A stretch of 64,000 nucleotides of DNA from an uncultured Bacilli bacterium (GTDB lineage: Bacteria > Bacillota_I > Bacilli_A > RF39 > UBA660): positions 52,000-115,999 of the forward strand of contig CAKONZ010000005.1 of NCBI GenBank assembly GCA_934098525.1, given 5' to 3'. Under the pieces are notes generated by a model, which saw only the letters and a program-made list of their open reading frames with translations, searched no databases and was not told the DNA's origin. Positions within the stretch are counted from its first letter, which is position 1, and every line of letters begins with the position of its first letter. The translations under genes were made by a program, and so were the position numbers. Positions 46,663 through 56,424 of the stretch are shown here, piece after piece.

Positions 46663-47982
46663 TTGAAAGATTCTATTGCTTTTTTAGATAATTTATTAAA
46701 AAAGGATGATGTTGTAGTAGTAGGATGTTCTGGTGGGCCTGATTCAATGGTTTTACTTACTTTGTTATTGAAGTTAAGGAATAAGAAAAATTTAAAGATT
46801 ATTTGTTGTCATGTTAATCATAATGTTAGAAATGAAAGTATTGTGGAAATGAATTATGTTGAAAAGTTTTCTGCTTCTAATAATATTATTTTTGAAAAAA
46901 TGATTATTACTAATTATGGTGATGATAATTTTGAGAATGAAGCTAGAAATTTTAGATATAATTTTTTTGATGAAATAGTTAATAAGTATAATGCTAGTTA
47001 TTTGATGACTGCTCATCACGGAGATGATTTAATTGAAACTATATTAATGCGAATTGTTAGGGGTTCTACACTTTCTGGATATAAAGGCTTTTCAATGATT
47101 GTTAATAAAAATAATTATAAAATAGTTAGGCCATTGATTTTTGCTACAAAGGATGAAATTGTTAATTATGCTAATGATAATAATATTCAATATTTTATTG
47201 ATAGTACAAATATGATGGATATTCATACTAGAAATAGATATAGAAAAGTTGTATTACCTTTTTTGAAAAGTGAAGATAAAAATGTAAATAAAAAATTTTT
47301 AAAATTTAATAATATTATGGAAAAATGTGAAACATTTATTAACAATGAGGTTAATAAGTATATAGATGATATTTTTATTGATGATAGGCTAGTTATTTCT
47401 AAATTTTTGGAGTTAGATGATTTTGTAAAAAACAGAGTTATTTGTTATATGTTGGAAAAATTTTATCAAGATGATTTGTTTTTGATATCTGATTCACATG
47501 TTGATTTGATTATAAATTTAATTAATTCTAAAAAGAGTAATGGTAGTATATATTTACCAAATGAGGTTAAGGCTATAAAGAATTATGATTATTTAGAAAT
47601 TAAAAAAGATATAGCATCTATTTCTTCCTATGATATTGAAATAGAGAATTTTGTTTTACTTCCTAATGGGAAGAAAATTGAAAAAATTGATTTTTCAGAG
47701 TTGAATAATAATAATTTTTGTAGGTTGTCTTCAGAAGATGTTTGTTTACCTTTACATGTTAGAACTAGAAAAAATGGTGATAAGATGAAGATTAAAAACT
47801 CTATTGGATATAGAAAAATTAAGGATATTTTTATAGATTTAAAGATACCTGTTGAGGATAGAGATACTTGGCCAATTGTTGTTGATTCTAAAGATAATAT
47901 TGTTTGGCTACCGGGTTTAAAAAAATCTTGTTTTGATAGACTTAAAAGTGATAAATGTGATATAATATTAAAGTATTATTAA
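46663..47982 (+). CDS. tilS: tRNA(Ile)-lysidine synthase TilS
   Basis: Makes lysidine at C34 of tRNA-Ile, so the anticodon reads AUA. The PP-loop VVGCSGGPDSMVLL is near residue 22, HHGDDLIETILMR follows, and the C-terminal domain has RTRKNGDKMKI and WLPGLKKSCF. 439 residues. Start taken as TTG at 46663, because GTGGTGAT lies 5-6 bases upstream, as in several neighbouring genes. GTG codons at 46651 and 46654 fall in that site. hprT, usual between tilS and ftsH, is absent. Confidence 0.93.
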   Translation: MKDSIAFLDNLLKKDDVVVVGCSGGPDSMVLLTLLLKLRNKKNLKIICCHVNHNVRNESIVEMNYVEKFSASNNIIFEKMIITNYGDDNFENEARNFRYNFFDEIVNKYNASYLMTAHHGDDLIETILMRIVRGSTLSGYKGFSMIVNKNNYKIVRPLIFATKDEIVNYANDNNIQYFIDSTNMMDIHTRNRYRKVVLPFLKSEDKNVNKKFLKFNNIMEKCETFINNEVNKYIDDIFIDDRLVISKFLELDDFVKNRVICYMLEKFYQDDLFLISDSHVDLIINLINSKKSNGSIYLPNEVKAIKNYDYLEIKKDIASISSYDIEIENFVLLPNGKKIEKIDFSELNNNNFCRLSSEDVCLPLHVRTRKNGDKMKIKNSIGYRKIKDIFIDLKIPVEDRDTWPIVVDSKDNIVWLPGLKKSCFDRLKSDKCDIILKYY

Positions 47983-47995
47983 GAAGGAGATTATT

Positions 47996-49948
47996 ATGAA
48001 GAAAGATAATATTAAAAAGAATGTTGTTCCATATGTTAGTATAGGTATATTTTTTATAATAATTTATTTATTATTTAATTTTTTAAATAACAGAGTATAT
48101 AATTTAACATATGATGAATTTAATAAGTATTTAGAAAATGGTGAGGTAACTACTATTATAGTTACTCCAAGAGAAAGTGCTGGTATATACGAAATTAAAG
48201 GTAAATTAGAAGGTTATTCAAAGAATGAATCTTATACTGTTTCTATTCCTTTATCAGATAGATTGATAAGTTCTATTTTAGAAAAAGAAAATAAAGATAT
48301 AAAAGTTACAGTAAATAAAAACCCTGAGTCAAATTCGTTTTTAATTATTGTTCTTAACTTTTTACCTTATGTTTTAATATTAGGATTTTTATTTTTCTTT
48401 TTATCAAAACAGGTAGGTGGCGCTAATAAGTCATTTGATTTTGGTAAGAGTAAGGCTCAACTTCATTCTGATAAAAATAAAGTTACTTTTAATGATGTTG
48501 CTGGTTTAGAGGAAGAAAAATATGAAGTTAAGGAATTAATTGATTTCTTAAAAAATCCTAAACGTTTTCAAAAATTGGGTGCTAGAATACCAAAAGGTGT
48601 GTTATTAGTTGGTCCTCCAGGAACCGGTAAGACATTGCTTGCTAAAGCAGTAGCAGGAGAAGCTAATGTTCCATTTTACTATATTTCAGGTTCTGATTTT
48701 GTTGAGTTATTTGTTGGTGTTGGTGCTTCAAGAGTTAGAGATATGTTTAAACAGGCAAAACAAACTGCTCCATGTTTAATATTTATTGATGAAATTGATG
48801 CGGTAGGACGTCAAAGAGGAACTGGTCTTGGTGGTGGACATGATGAAAGAGAACAAACTTTAAATCAATTATTAACTGAAATGGATGGTTTTGGTGCTAA
48901 TGAAGGTATTATAATTTTAGCTGCTACTAATAGACCTGATGTTTTAGATCCAGCTTTACTTAGACCTGGTAGATTTGATAGACAAGTAACTGTTTCTTTA
49001 CCTGATGTTAGAGAAAGAGAAGCTATATTAAAAGTACATGCTAAAAATAAAGTTTTAGCTAAAAATGTTAAGTTAAGTTATTTAGCAAATAGAACTTCAG
49101 GTTTCAGTGGTGCTGATTTGGCTAATTTATTAAATGAAGCAGCTTTACTTGCTGTAAGAAGAAATAAAGAAGAAATTAGTATGGCTGAAATAGATGAGGC
49201 TCATGATAGAGTATTAATGGGACCTGCTAAGGTTTCTAGAAAAATAAGTGATAATGATAAGAAGATTACAGCTTATCATGAAGCTGGACATGTTGTTGTT
49301 GGTTTAAAATTGGAACAGTCAAATATTGTACAAAAAGTTACAATTATTCCAAGAGGAATGGCTGGTGGATATACTAGTATTCAACAAGAACAAGAAAAGA
49401 TGCATACTACTAAAACAGAACTTATTCAAACTATTTCTACATTATTAGCTGGTAGAGTTACTGAACAGTTAGTTTTTGGTGAAATAACTACTGGAGCATC
49501 TAACGATATTGAGAGAGCTACAAAAATAGCTAGATCTATGGTTTGTGAGTATGGTATGAGTGAACTTGGTCCAATGCAATTGGAACAAAATGAGTCTAGT
49601 GTATTCTTAGGAAGAGATTATAATAAGTCTAGAAATTTTTCTGATCAAGTTGCTTTTGAAATAGATAAAGAAATGAGAAAAATTATTGATTCTTGTTATG
49701 ATAAAACTGTTGAAATTATTAATAAAAATAGAAAATTAGTTGATTTGATAGCAGAAAACCTTATGAAATATGAAACTCTTACTAAAGAACAAATAGATTA
49801 TTTAGTTAAGAATGGAAAGATGCCTGATGAAGAAGTAAAGGATAATGAGATTACTTTGACTGAATTAAAAGAAATTGCTAAAGAAAGAGGCATTAAGGGT
49901 TATTCAAAGATGAATAAGGAAGAGTTAAAGGATGCTTTAAATAAATAA
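47996..49948 (+). CDS. ftsH: ATP-dependent zinc protease FtsH with SAP-like tail
   Basis: Membrane AAA+ protease for membrane and regulatory proteins. Two membrane segments (about 10-28 and 115-135), Walker [17 protein letters not shown] (about 200), [10 protein letters not shown], and zinc site HEAGH (about 425). After the usual end there is a tail (about 610-650) reading [20 protein letters not shown], which resembles a SAP or Rho N-terminal helical domain. Such domains usually bind nucleic acid. 650 residues. The tail is unusual for FtsH. Confidence 0.96.
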   Translation: MKKDNIKKNVVPYVSIGIFFIIIYLLFNFLNNRVYNLTYDEFNKYLENGEVTTIIVTPRESAGIYEIKGKLEGYSKNESYTVSIPLSDRLISSILEKENKDIKVTVNKNPESNSFLIIVLNFLPYVLILGFLFFFLSKQVGGANKSFDFGKSKAQLHSDKNKVTFNDVAGLEEEKYEVKELIDFLKNPKRFQKLGARIPKGVLLVGPPGTGKTLLAKAVAGEANVPFYYISGSDFVELFVGVGASRVRDMFKQAKQTAPCLIFIDEIDAVGRQRGTGLGGGHDEREQTLNQLLTEMDGFGANEGIIILAATNRPDVLDPALLRPGRFDRQVTVSLPDVREREAILKVHAKNKVLAKNVKLSYLANRTSGFSGADLANLLNEAALLAVRRNKEEISMAEIDEAHDRVLMGPAKVSRKISDNDKKITAYHEAGHVVVGLKLEQSNIVQKVTIIPRGMAGGYTSIQQEQEKMHTTKTELIQTISTLLAGRVTEQLVFGEITTGASNDIERATKIARSMVCEYGMSELGPMQLEQNESSVFLGRDYNKSRNFSDQVAFEIDKEMRKIIDSCYDKTVEIINKNRKLVDLIAENLMKYETLTKEQIDYLVKNGKMPDEEVKDNEITLTELKEIAKERGIKGYSKMNKEELKDALNK

Positions 49949-49974
49949 GATATGGAAACATATCTTATTTTTTG
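49944..49974 (+). terminator. Terminator after ftsH
   Basis: Eleven-bp stem AATAAGATATG / CATATCTTATT with a GAAA loop and a T-run, overlapping the ftsH stop. Confidence 0.85.
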
Positions 49975-49996
49975 TTATAATTTAATTGGTGATTTC

Positions 49997-50971
49997 ATGT
50001 ATATAGGAAATGTAGAAATTAAAGGAAAAGTTGTTTTGGCGCCTATGGCTGGAATTAGTAATAGTGCTTTTAGAAAGATTGCTAAAGAAATGGGAGCGGC
50101 TTTGGTTTATGCAGAGATGGTTAGTGATAAGGCTATTTTTTATAATAATAAGAAAACAATAGATATGTTATATATGACTGAAAGTGAAAGACCGATAGCA
50201 CAACAAATATTTGGTAGTGATAAAGAATCTTTTGTTGCTGCTGCTAAATATATTTATGAAAATATGCATCCTGATATAATAGATATAAATATGGGATGTC
50301 CAGTACCTAAAGTTGCTGTTAGGGCACAGGCTGGTTCGGCTTTGCTAAAAGATATTGATAAAATATATGATATTGTATCGGCAGTTGTTTCTGTTGTTGA
50401 TTGTCCTGTTACTGTTAAGATTAGGAGTGGTTGGGATTTTGATAGTATTAATGCTGTTTCTGTAGCTAAAGTGTGCGAAAAAGCTGGTGCTAGTGCTATA
50501 TGTGTACATCCTCGAACTAGAAGTCAGGGGTACTCAGGAAAGGCAGATTGGAATATTATAAAAGAGGTTAAAGAAAACGTTAATATACCTGTTATAGGTA
50601 ATGGAGATATTTTATCTTGCTATGATGCAAAAAGAATGATTGATGAAACTGGTTGTGATCTTGTTATGATAGGACGAGGTTTGTTAGGAAATCCATGGCT
50701 AATTAATGAGTGTAATCAGTATTTAGATAAAGGTATAGTGGTTGATAGACCAAGTTCAATAGAAAAGATAGATATGTGCTTGAAACATTTTAGATATTTA
50801 TTAAATTATCAGAATGAGAAACAAGCAGTTTTGGAAATAAGGAGTCATGTTTCTTGGTATTTAAAAGGAATAAATGGGTGTAATGAAGTGAAAAATGCTA
50901 TTTTTAAGACTAAAAATGTAAAAGAAATAGAAAAAATTTTACAAGATTTTAAAAAGTGTGTTAAAATATAG
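49997..50971 (+). CDS. dusB: tRNA-dihydrouridine synthase DusB
   Basis: FMN enzyme that reduces uridines in tRNA. LAPMAGISNSAFR at the start, NMGCPVPKV with the catalytic cysteine (about 90), VHPRTRSQGYSG and MIGRGLLGNPW are hallmarks. 324 residues. ATG at 49997 has GGTGAT upstream. The ftsH-dusB-lysS neighbourhood is common in Bacilli. Confidence 0.95.
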   Translation: MYIGNVEIKGKVVLAPMAGISNSAFRKIAKEMGAALVYAEMVSDKAIFYNNKKTIDMLYMTESERPIAQQIFGSDKESFVAAAKYIYENMHPDIIDINMGCPVPKVAVRAQAGSALLKDIDKIYDIVSAVVSVVDCPVTVKIRSGWDFDSINAVSVAKVCEKAGASAICVHPRTRSQGYSGKADWNIIKEVKENVNIPVIGNGDILSCYDAKRMIDETGCDLVMIGRGLLGNPWLINECNQYLDKGIVVDRPSSIEKIDMCLKHFRYLLNYQNEKQAVLEIRSHVSWYLKGINGCNEVKNAIFKTKNVKEIEKILQDFKKCVKI

Positions 50972-50994
50972 ACATTGAAAAGGGAAGTGTTAAT

Positions 50995-52476
50995 ATGAGA
51001 GAGTTTACTGAACAAGAATTAGTAAGAAGAAAAAAAGCAGAAGATTTAAGAACTAAGGGATTAGATCCTTTTGGACAAAAATTTGAAAGAAAAGATTTTG
51101 CTAGTGATTTAAAAGATAAGTATGAATGTATTGAACATGATGCTTTTGAAAATATGGATGATTGTGCAACTGTTGCAGGAAGAATTATGTTTATTAGAAA
51201 GATGGGAAAGGCTTCATTTTTTACAATTCAAGATAAAACTGGAAAAATTCAGATATATATTTCTATAAATGATATTGGTGAAGAAGCATATGAATTATTT
51301 AAGACTGCTGATATAGGAGATATTGTAGGGGTTTATGGTAAAATAATGAAGACAAGAACTGGAGAATTAACTATTAAGTGTTTGAAATATACACATTTAG
51401 TTAAGGCTTTAAGACCTTTACCAGAAAAATTTCATGGTTTAACTGATGTAGAAGAAAGGTATAGAAGACGTTATGTTGATTTAATTATGAATGAAGATTC
51501 TAAGAGAGTTGCATTTTTACGTCCTAGAATTATTAGATGTATACAAAATTTTATGGATAAGAAAGGTTTTGTTGAGGTAGAAACTCCTGTACTTACTACA
51601 TTACTTACTGGTGCTAGTGCTAGACCTTTTGTTACACATCATAATGCTCAAGATTTAGATATGTATTTACGTATAGCTTTGGAATTACCTTTAAAAAGAC
51701 TATTAGTAGGAGGAATGGAAGCTGTATATGAAATAGGTAGAACATTTAGAAATGAGGGTATGGATACTAGACATAATCCTGAATTTACTTTGATGGAAGC
51801 ATATTTAGCATATTCTGATTTAGAGGGTATGATGGATATGACCGAAGAAATGTATCAAACTATTGCAAGAGATGTATGTGGTAAGATGGTTTATAATTGG
51901 TGTGGAGAAGAAATTAATTTAGAAGGACCATGGAAAAGAATTAGTATGGTTGATGCTATAAAAGAAAAGACAGGTATTGATTTTAAAGAAAATATGAGTT
52001 TAGAAGATGCAAAACTTTTAGCAGAAAAACATCATATTGAAGTTGAAGAACATTTTAGTTTAGGTCATATTATTAATGCATTTTTTGAAAAATATGTTGA
52101 AGATACTTTGATTCAACCAACATTCTTATATGGACATCCTGTTGAAATATCTCCTCTTACAAAGAAAAATCCTGATGATCCTAGATTTGTTGATCGATTT
52201 GAGTTATTTATTGGTGGAAAAGAGTTTGCTAATGCATATACAGAATTAAATGATCCAATTGATCAATTGGATAGATTTGAAGAACAATTAAGAGAGAGAA
52301 ATTTAGGTAATGATGAAGCAAATGATATAGATATGGATTTTATAGAAGCACTAGAATATGGTATGCCACCTGCTGGAGGAATAGGATATGGTATTGATAG
52401 ATTATGTATGCTATTTACTGAAAGTGATTCTATTAGGGATGTAATTTTATTTCCAACTATGAAGAATAGAGATTAA
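50995..52476 (+). CDS. lysS: Lysyl-tRNA synthetase (class II)
   Basis: Charges tRNA-Lys. N-terminal OB fold (about 55-150: VAGRIMFIRKMGKASFFTIQD), class II motif 2 FRNEGMDTRHNPEFTLMEAY (motif read in part) and motif 3 GGIGYGIDRL near the end. 493 residues, complete. It begins 23 bases after dusB ends, ribosome site AGGGAAG. Confidence 0.97.
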   Translation: MREFTEQELVRRKKAEDLRTKGLDPFGQKFERKDFASDLKDKYECIEHDAFENMDDCATVAGRIMFIRKMGKASFFTIQDKTGKIQIYISINDIGEEAYELFKTADIGDIVGVYGKIMKTRTGELTIKCLKYTHLVKALRPLPEKFHGLTDVEERYRRRYVDLIMNEDSKRVAFLRPRIIRCIQNFMDKKGFVEVETPVLTTLLTGASARPFVTHHNAQDLDMYLRIALELPLKRLLVGGMEAVYEIGRTFRNEGMDTRHNPEFTLMEAYLAYSDLEGMMDMTEEMYQTIARDVCGKMVYNWCGEEINLEGPWKRISMVDAIKEKTGIDFKENMSLEDAKLLAEKHHIEVEEHFSLGHIINAFFEKYVEDTLIQPTFLYGHPVEISPLTKKNPDDPRFVDRFELFIGGKEFANAYTELNDPIDQLDRFEEQLRERNLGNDEANDIDMDFIEALEYGMPPAGGIGYGIDRLCMLFTESDSIRDVILFPTMKNRD

Positions 52477-52495
52477 TGTAATCTCTATTTTTTTT
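52465..52495 (+). terminator. Terminator after lysS
   Basis: Eleven-bp stem AATAGAGATTA / TAATCTCTATT with an ATG loop and eight Ts; overlaps the stop. Confidence 0.85.
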
Positions 52496-52573
52496 GTGAT
52501 AATAATATGAAAATATTAAAAAATCTTTATTTTTATTGTTATGTGTGTCATAATTATATATGGGAGGTAAAAA

Positions 52574-53974
52574 ATGAAAAAGAATAATCTTTTTAAAGTA
52601 ATTGGTGCAGTTATTTTAGGATATGTATTATTATCTTGGATTCTACCTTTAGGAATTGATTTGTTTGGTGGTAAGGATGTTCCTGAAACACAAGCTGGTA
52701 TAATTTCAATTTTTATGGTTTTATCTGAAGCTGTATCAGGTTTTGGAAATGTATTAGTTTACATTTTAGCAGTTGGTGGTTTTTATGGAATTTTAGATGC
52801 TACTGGCGTTTACAAAAAAGCTATCAATTTATTAGTTAAGAAATTTAAAGGAAAGGAAAAACTAGTTTTAATTACTACAATTGTTGTTATTGCTTTATTA
52901 TCTTCAATTTGTGGATTAGAGTTAGGATTGTTTGCTATTTTCCCATTTGTAATTTCTGTTATTTCATTAATGGGTTATGATAGTTTAGTTGCTTTATCTG
53001 CTACTGTAGGTGCTACTATTATTGGTATTTATGGTTCAACTCTTGCAGGAACTACATATGGTATTAATAATCAAGTAACTGGTCTTGGAACATATAATGC
53101 TATTTTAGCTAAAATAATTTTATTTGTTTTAGGATTAGGTTTATTAATTTTCTTTGTATTAAGATATATTAAGAAAAATAAAATAAAACCTAATATGCCT
53201 AAAGAAGTTGATAAGGTAATTAATGAAAATAATAAGAAAGTATGGCCTTTATATTTGGTTGTTGCTATAGTTAGTGTTTTATTTATACTAGGAACATCAG
53301 CTTGGGAAAATATTTTTGGATATAATTGGTTTGCTACAGCACATGAAAAAATTATGTCTTTAACAATAGGAGATTTTGCTATATTTAGTAAACTATTTGG
53401 TGGTTTGGATGCCTTGGGAACATGGTTTACTCCTTATAGATTCCAATATTATACAGTTTTATTAATGTTGGCTTCATTAATATTAGCTATTGTTTATAAA
53501 GTTAAATTCAATGATGCGACTGAAGCTTATTTTAAGGGAATAAAAGATTTTATTGTTCCTGGTTTGTTAGCAGTTGCATGTTGTTCAGTATTTATATTTG
53601 TATATTATTATCCAATTTTAAATACTGTTACTAGTTGGATTTTAAGTTTATCAAAAGATTTTAATGTAGCATTGTCAGGTTTATATACATTAATATCTGG
53701 AACTTTCTATGTGGACTATTATTATTTTACTTCATATTGTTTACCTACATTAATTAGCGCTACTACTGATACAACTTTGTATTCTATAATAAGTGTGTTA
53801 TTTACTAACATGTATGGATTGATTATGTTAATAGCACCTACTAGTGTTTTATTAATGGTATCATTAACAATAACAGAAGTAAGTTATAAATCTTGGATCA
53901 AATATATTTGGAAATTATTTGTTTCATTATTAGTAGTTTCATTTATTGTATTAATGATAATGTTATTAATATAG
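52574..53974 (+). CDS. DcuC/YfcC-type membrane carrier
   Basis: 466 residues with about 11-12 membrane segments. The pattern near the N-terminus (GGFYGILDATGVYKKAINLLVKK read in parts) and ELGLFAIFPFVI, then ATVGATIIGIYGSTLAGTTYG, fits the ion-transporter superfamily members YfcC/DcuC (C4-dicarboxylate or arginine/ornithine type). Substrate not readable. GGGAGG precedes the ATG. Flanked by terminators, so monocistronic. It sits between lysS and clpC, where Bacillus has rRNA genes and ctsR-mcsAB. Confidence 0.6.
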   Translation: MKKNNLFKVIGAVILGYVLLSWILPLGIDLFGGKDVPETQAGIISIFMVLSEAVSGFGNVLVYILAVGGFYGILDATGVYKKAINLLVKKFKGKEKLVLITTIVVIALLSSICGLELGLFAIFPFVISVISLMGYDSLVALSATVGATIIGIYGSTLAGTTYGINNQVTGLGTYNAILAKIILFVLGLGLLIFFVLRYIKKNKIKPNMPKEVDKVINENNKKVWPLYLVVAIVSVLFILGTSAWENIFGYNWFATAHEKIMSLTIGDFAIFSKLFGGLDALGTWFTPYRFQYYTVLLMLASLILAIVYKVKFNDATEAYFKGIKDFIVPGLLAVACCSVFIFVYYYPILNTVTSWILSLSKDFNVALSGLYTLISGTFYVDYYYFTSYCLPTLISATTDTTLYSIISVLFTNMYGLIMLIAPTSVLLMVSLTITEVSYKSWIKYIWKLFVSLLVVSFIVLMIMLLI

Positions 53975-53980
53975 TTTTTT

Positions 53981-54012
53981 AAACAGAATAAGTTATTTAT
54001 TCTGTTTTTTTG
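53981..54012 (+). terminator. Terminator after the carrier gene
   Basis: Eleven-bp stem AAACAGAATAA / TTATTCTGTTT with a 5-base loop and T-run. Confidence 0.85.
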
Positions 54013-54071
54013 TTGTTTAAAAAAAATAATTTTACCTCATAATATACATAGAATATTATTAGGAGGAAATT

Positions 54072-56372
54072 ATGTTTTCAAAATTTGATGAAGAGGCAAG
54101 AAAAGTATTAACTAATATGGCTAAGGAAATGAGTGAATTAAATCATCCTTATATAGGAAGTGAGCATTTACTTTTATCTATACTAAAGTATGGTAGTAAC
54201 GAAATAAAAGATAAATTTAATAAATATAAAGTAAGTTATAAATCATTTAAGGATGAGCTTATAAAAGTAGTTGGAGTAGGTTCTAAGAAAAATGAATATT
54301 ATTTATATACACCTTTGTTAAAAAGTGTTATAGAGATTGCTACTGTAGATTCTTTAGAGAGAGGTAAAAAAGAGGTTGATATAGTTGATCTTATTTTAGC
54401 TCTTTTTACAGAAGGGGATGGAATTGCTGTAAGGATTTTATTGGGAATGAATATTTCAATTGATCAATTGTTAGAGGATTTTTCTTTTTCTTTAAATAGA
54501 ACTAAAAATAATTCTAAATTGTTAATTAATAGCTATGGTGTTAATTTAAATGAAAAAGCTAAGAATAATGAACTTGATCCAGTGGTTGGAAGAGAGAAAG
54601 AAGTGAAACAAATTATGGAAATTCTTTCTAGAAGATGTAAAAATAATCCTTTGTTAATAGGAGAAGCTGGTGTTGGGAAAACGGCTATTGTTGAGGAAGT
54701 TGCACGTGTTATTGAAGAAGGAAATGTTTCTAATAATTTGCTTAATAAAAAAATTATATCAGTTTCTATGTCTTCTCTAGTAGCGGGTACTAAATATCGA
54801 GGTGAATTTGAGGAAAAAATAGAAAAAATAATTAAAGAGTTGGAAAATAATGAAGATATAATTTTGTTTATAGATGAAATACATACAATAATAGGTGCTG
54901 GTGGAGCTGAAGGAGCAATAGATGCTTCTAATATATTAAAACCTGCTTTAGCAAGGGGTAAAATAAAACTAATTGGTGCTACAACTACTAAGGAGTATAA
55001 AGAGTTTATTGAAAAAGATAAGGCTTTTGCTAGAAGGTTTCAGGTTGTTAATGTTAATGAGCCATCTTTAGTGGTTACTAAGGATATTTTGTTAAAAATT
55101 AAACCTTTATATGAAGATTATCATAAGGTTTTAGTTAGTGATGAATTGATTGATAAAATAATATATTATTCTAATAAATATATTTATAATAAAAAAATGC
55201 CAGATAAAGCTATTGATGTTTTAGATCAGGTTTGTTCTAGGGTTTCTAATAGAAGTATTAATAAACAAAATAGTATTAGTAAAATAGATAAAATGCTTGA
55301 AGATGTTATTATTAAGAAAAATTCTGCAATTATTAAAAATGATTTAAGTAATGCCTTTTTTCTTAAGCAAGAAGAACTTAATTTAGAAAATGAAAGAAGT
55401 AAAATGTTGAGTAAGACTTTAAAGCAGGGATATAAGAAAGTTAAATTAGATGATATTAAGGAAATTATTTCTGAGTTATCAAAGATACCTGTTACTAATA
55501 ATTATTCTAATGATGATTTGAAAAAAATGAAGAATGGTATTAAAAATATTATATTGGGTCAAGATGAGGCTGTTGATGATGTTTTTGATATTTATAAGAG
55601 TATGATATATAAATATGATGATAAGCCAAAATCTATGTTATTTGTTGGTTCTACTGGAGTAGGAAAAACGTTGTTGGCTAAGGAATTTGCTAATATATAT
55701 TGTGGTAAAGAGAATTTAATAAGACTTGATATGAGTGAATTTAAAGAGGGACATGCTATTAGTAAAATAATAGGATCGCCACCAGGATATATTGGTTATA
55801 ATGATAATAATAATGTTTTTGAAAAGGTAAAAGATAATCCTTATTCTGTTATTTTACTTGATGAAATAGAAAAAGCTAATAATAATGTTGTAAATTTATT
55901 TTTACAAATACTTGATGAGGGTTATGCTACTAATTCTAAGGGTGAACTTATCAATTTTAATAATTGTATAATAATTATGACTTCTAACCTTAGTTATAAT
56001 AAGGGTAATATTGGATTTAATAATAAAAATGTTTCAATAAGAAATAATGAAATAGAAAAAGTTCTTAGTAAAGAGTTTGTTAATAGAATAGATAAAATAG
56101 TTTATTTTTCAGATATGACTTCTGGTGTTGTAAATAATATTATTGATTTGAAATTAAAGTCAATTAAAAATAACTATTTAAAAGATGGTATATCTTTAAA
56201 GTTTTCTAAGAAAGTAAAAGATGAAATTATTAATTTAAGTTTATATAAAATGTATGGTGCTAGAAAAATAGATAAAATAATAAGTGAATATATTAATGTT
56301 GATATTATTGATAATATTATAAATGGAAACAAAAATATATATATTGATTCTATAAGGGAGAAGGTTGTATAA
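54072..56372 (+). CDS. clpC: ClpC-type AAA+ unfoldase
   Basis: Unfoldase partner of ClpP. N-terminal repeat domain (about 1-150), first AAA+ with GEAGVGKTAIVEEVA (about 195), short coiled middle domain (about 405-455), second AAA+ with GSTGVGKTLLAKEFA (about 520) and DEIEKANN. 766 residues, slightly short; the UVR segment often in the middle is not evident. No ctsR, mcsA or mcsB genes lie next to it, and I see no CtsR operator upstream. GGAGGAAA precedes the ATG. Confidence 0.93.
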   Translation: MFSKFDEEARKVLTNMAKEMSELNHPYIGSEHLLLSILKYGSNEIKDKFNKYKVSYKSFKDELIKVVGVGSKKNEYYLYTPLLKSVIEIATVDSLERGKKEVDIVDLILALFTEGDGIAVRILLGMNISIDQLLEDFSFSLNRTKNNSKLLINSYGVNLNEKAKNNELDPVVGREKEVKQIMEILSRRCKNNPLLIGEAGVGKTAIVEEVARVIEEGNVSNNLLNKKIISVSMSSLVAGTKYRGEFEEKIEKIIKELENNEDIILFIDEIHTIIGAGGAEGAIDASNILKPALARGKIKLIGATTTKEYKEFIEKDKAFARRFQVVNVNEPSLVVTKDILLKIKPLYEDYHKVLVSDELIDKIIYYSNKYIYNKKMPDKAIDVLDQVCSRVSNRSINKQNSISKIDKMLEDVIIKKNSAIIKNDLSNAFFLKQEELNLENERSKMLSKTLKQGYKKVKLDDIKEIISELSKIPVTNNYSNDDLKKMKNGIKNIILGQDEAVDDVFDIYKSMIYKYDDKPKSMLFVGSTGVGKTLLAKEFANIYCGKENLIRLDMSEFKEGHAISKIIGSPPGYIGYNDNNNVFEKVKDNPYSVILLDEIEKANNNVVNLFLQILDEGYATNSKGELINFNNCIIIMTSNLSYNKGNIGFNNKNVSIRNNEIEKVLSKEFVNRIDKIVYFSDMTSGVVNNIIDLKLKSIKNNYLKDGISLKFSKKVKDEIINLSLYKMYGARKIDKIISEYINVDIIDNIINGNKNIYIDSIREKVV

Positions 56373-56424
56373 TTCTTCTTTTTTTGGTATAATCTTATTG
56401 TTATAAATTGTTTGGGGTGATATT

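Noticed and set aside
54700..54712. CACGTG-like hits within clpC (TGCACGTG) and rsmG (TTCACGTGGG near 10356)
   Set aside because: They match only the central palindrome plus one or two bases of parS, which is expected by chance.
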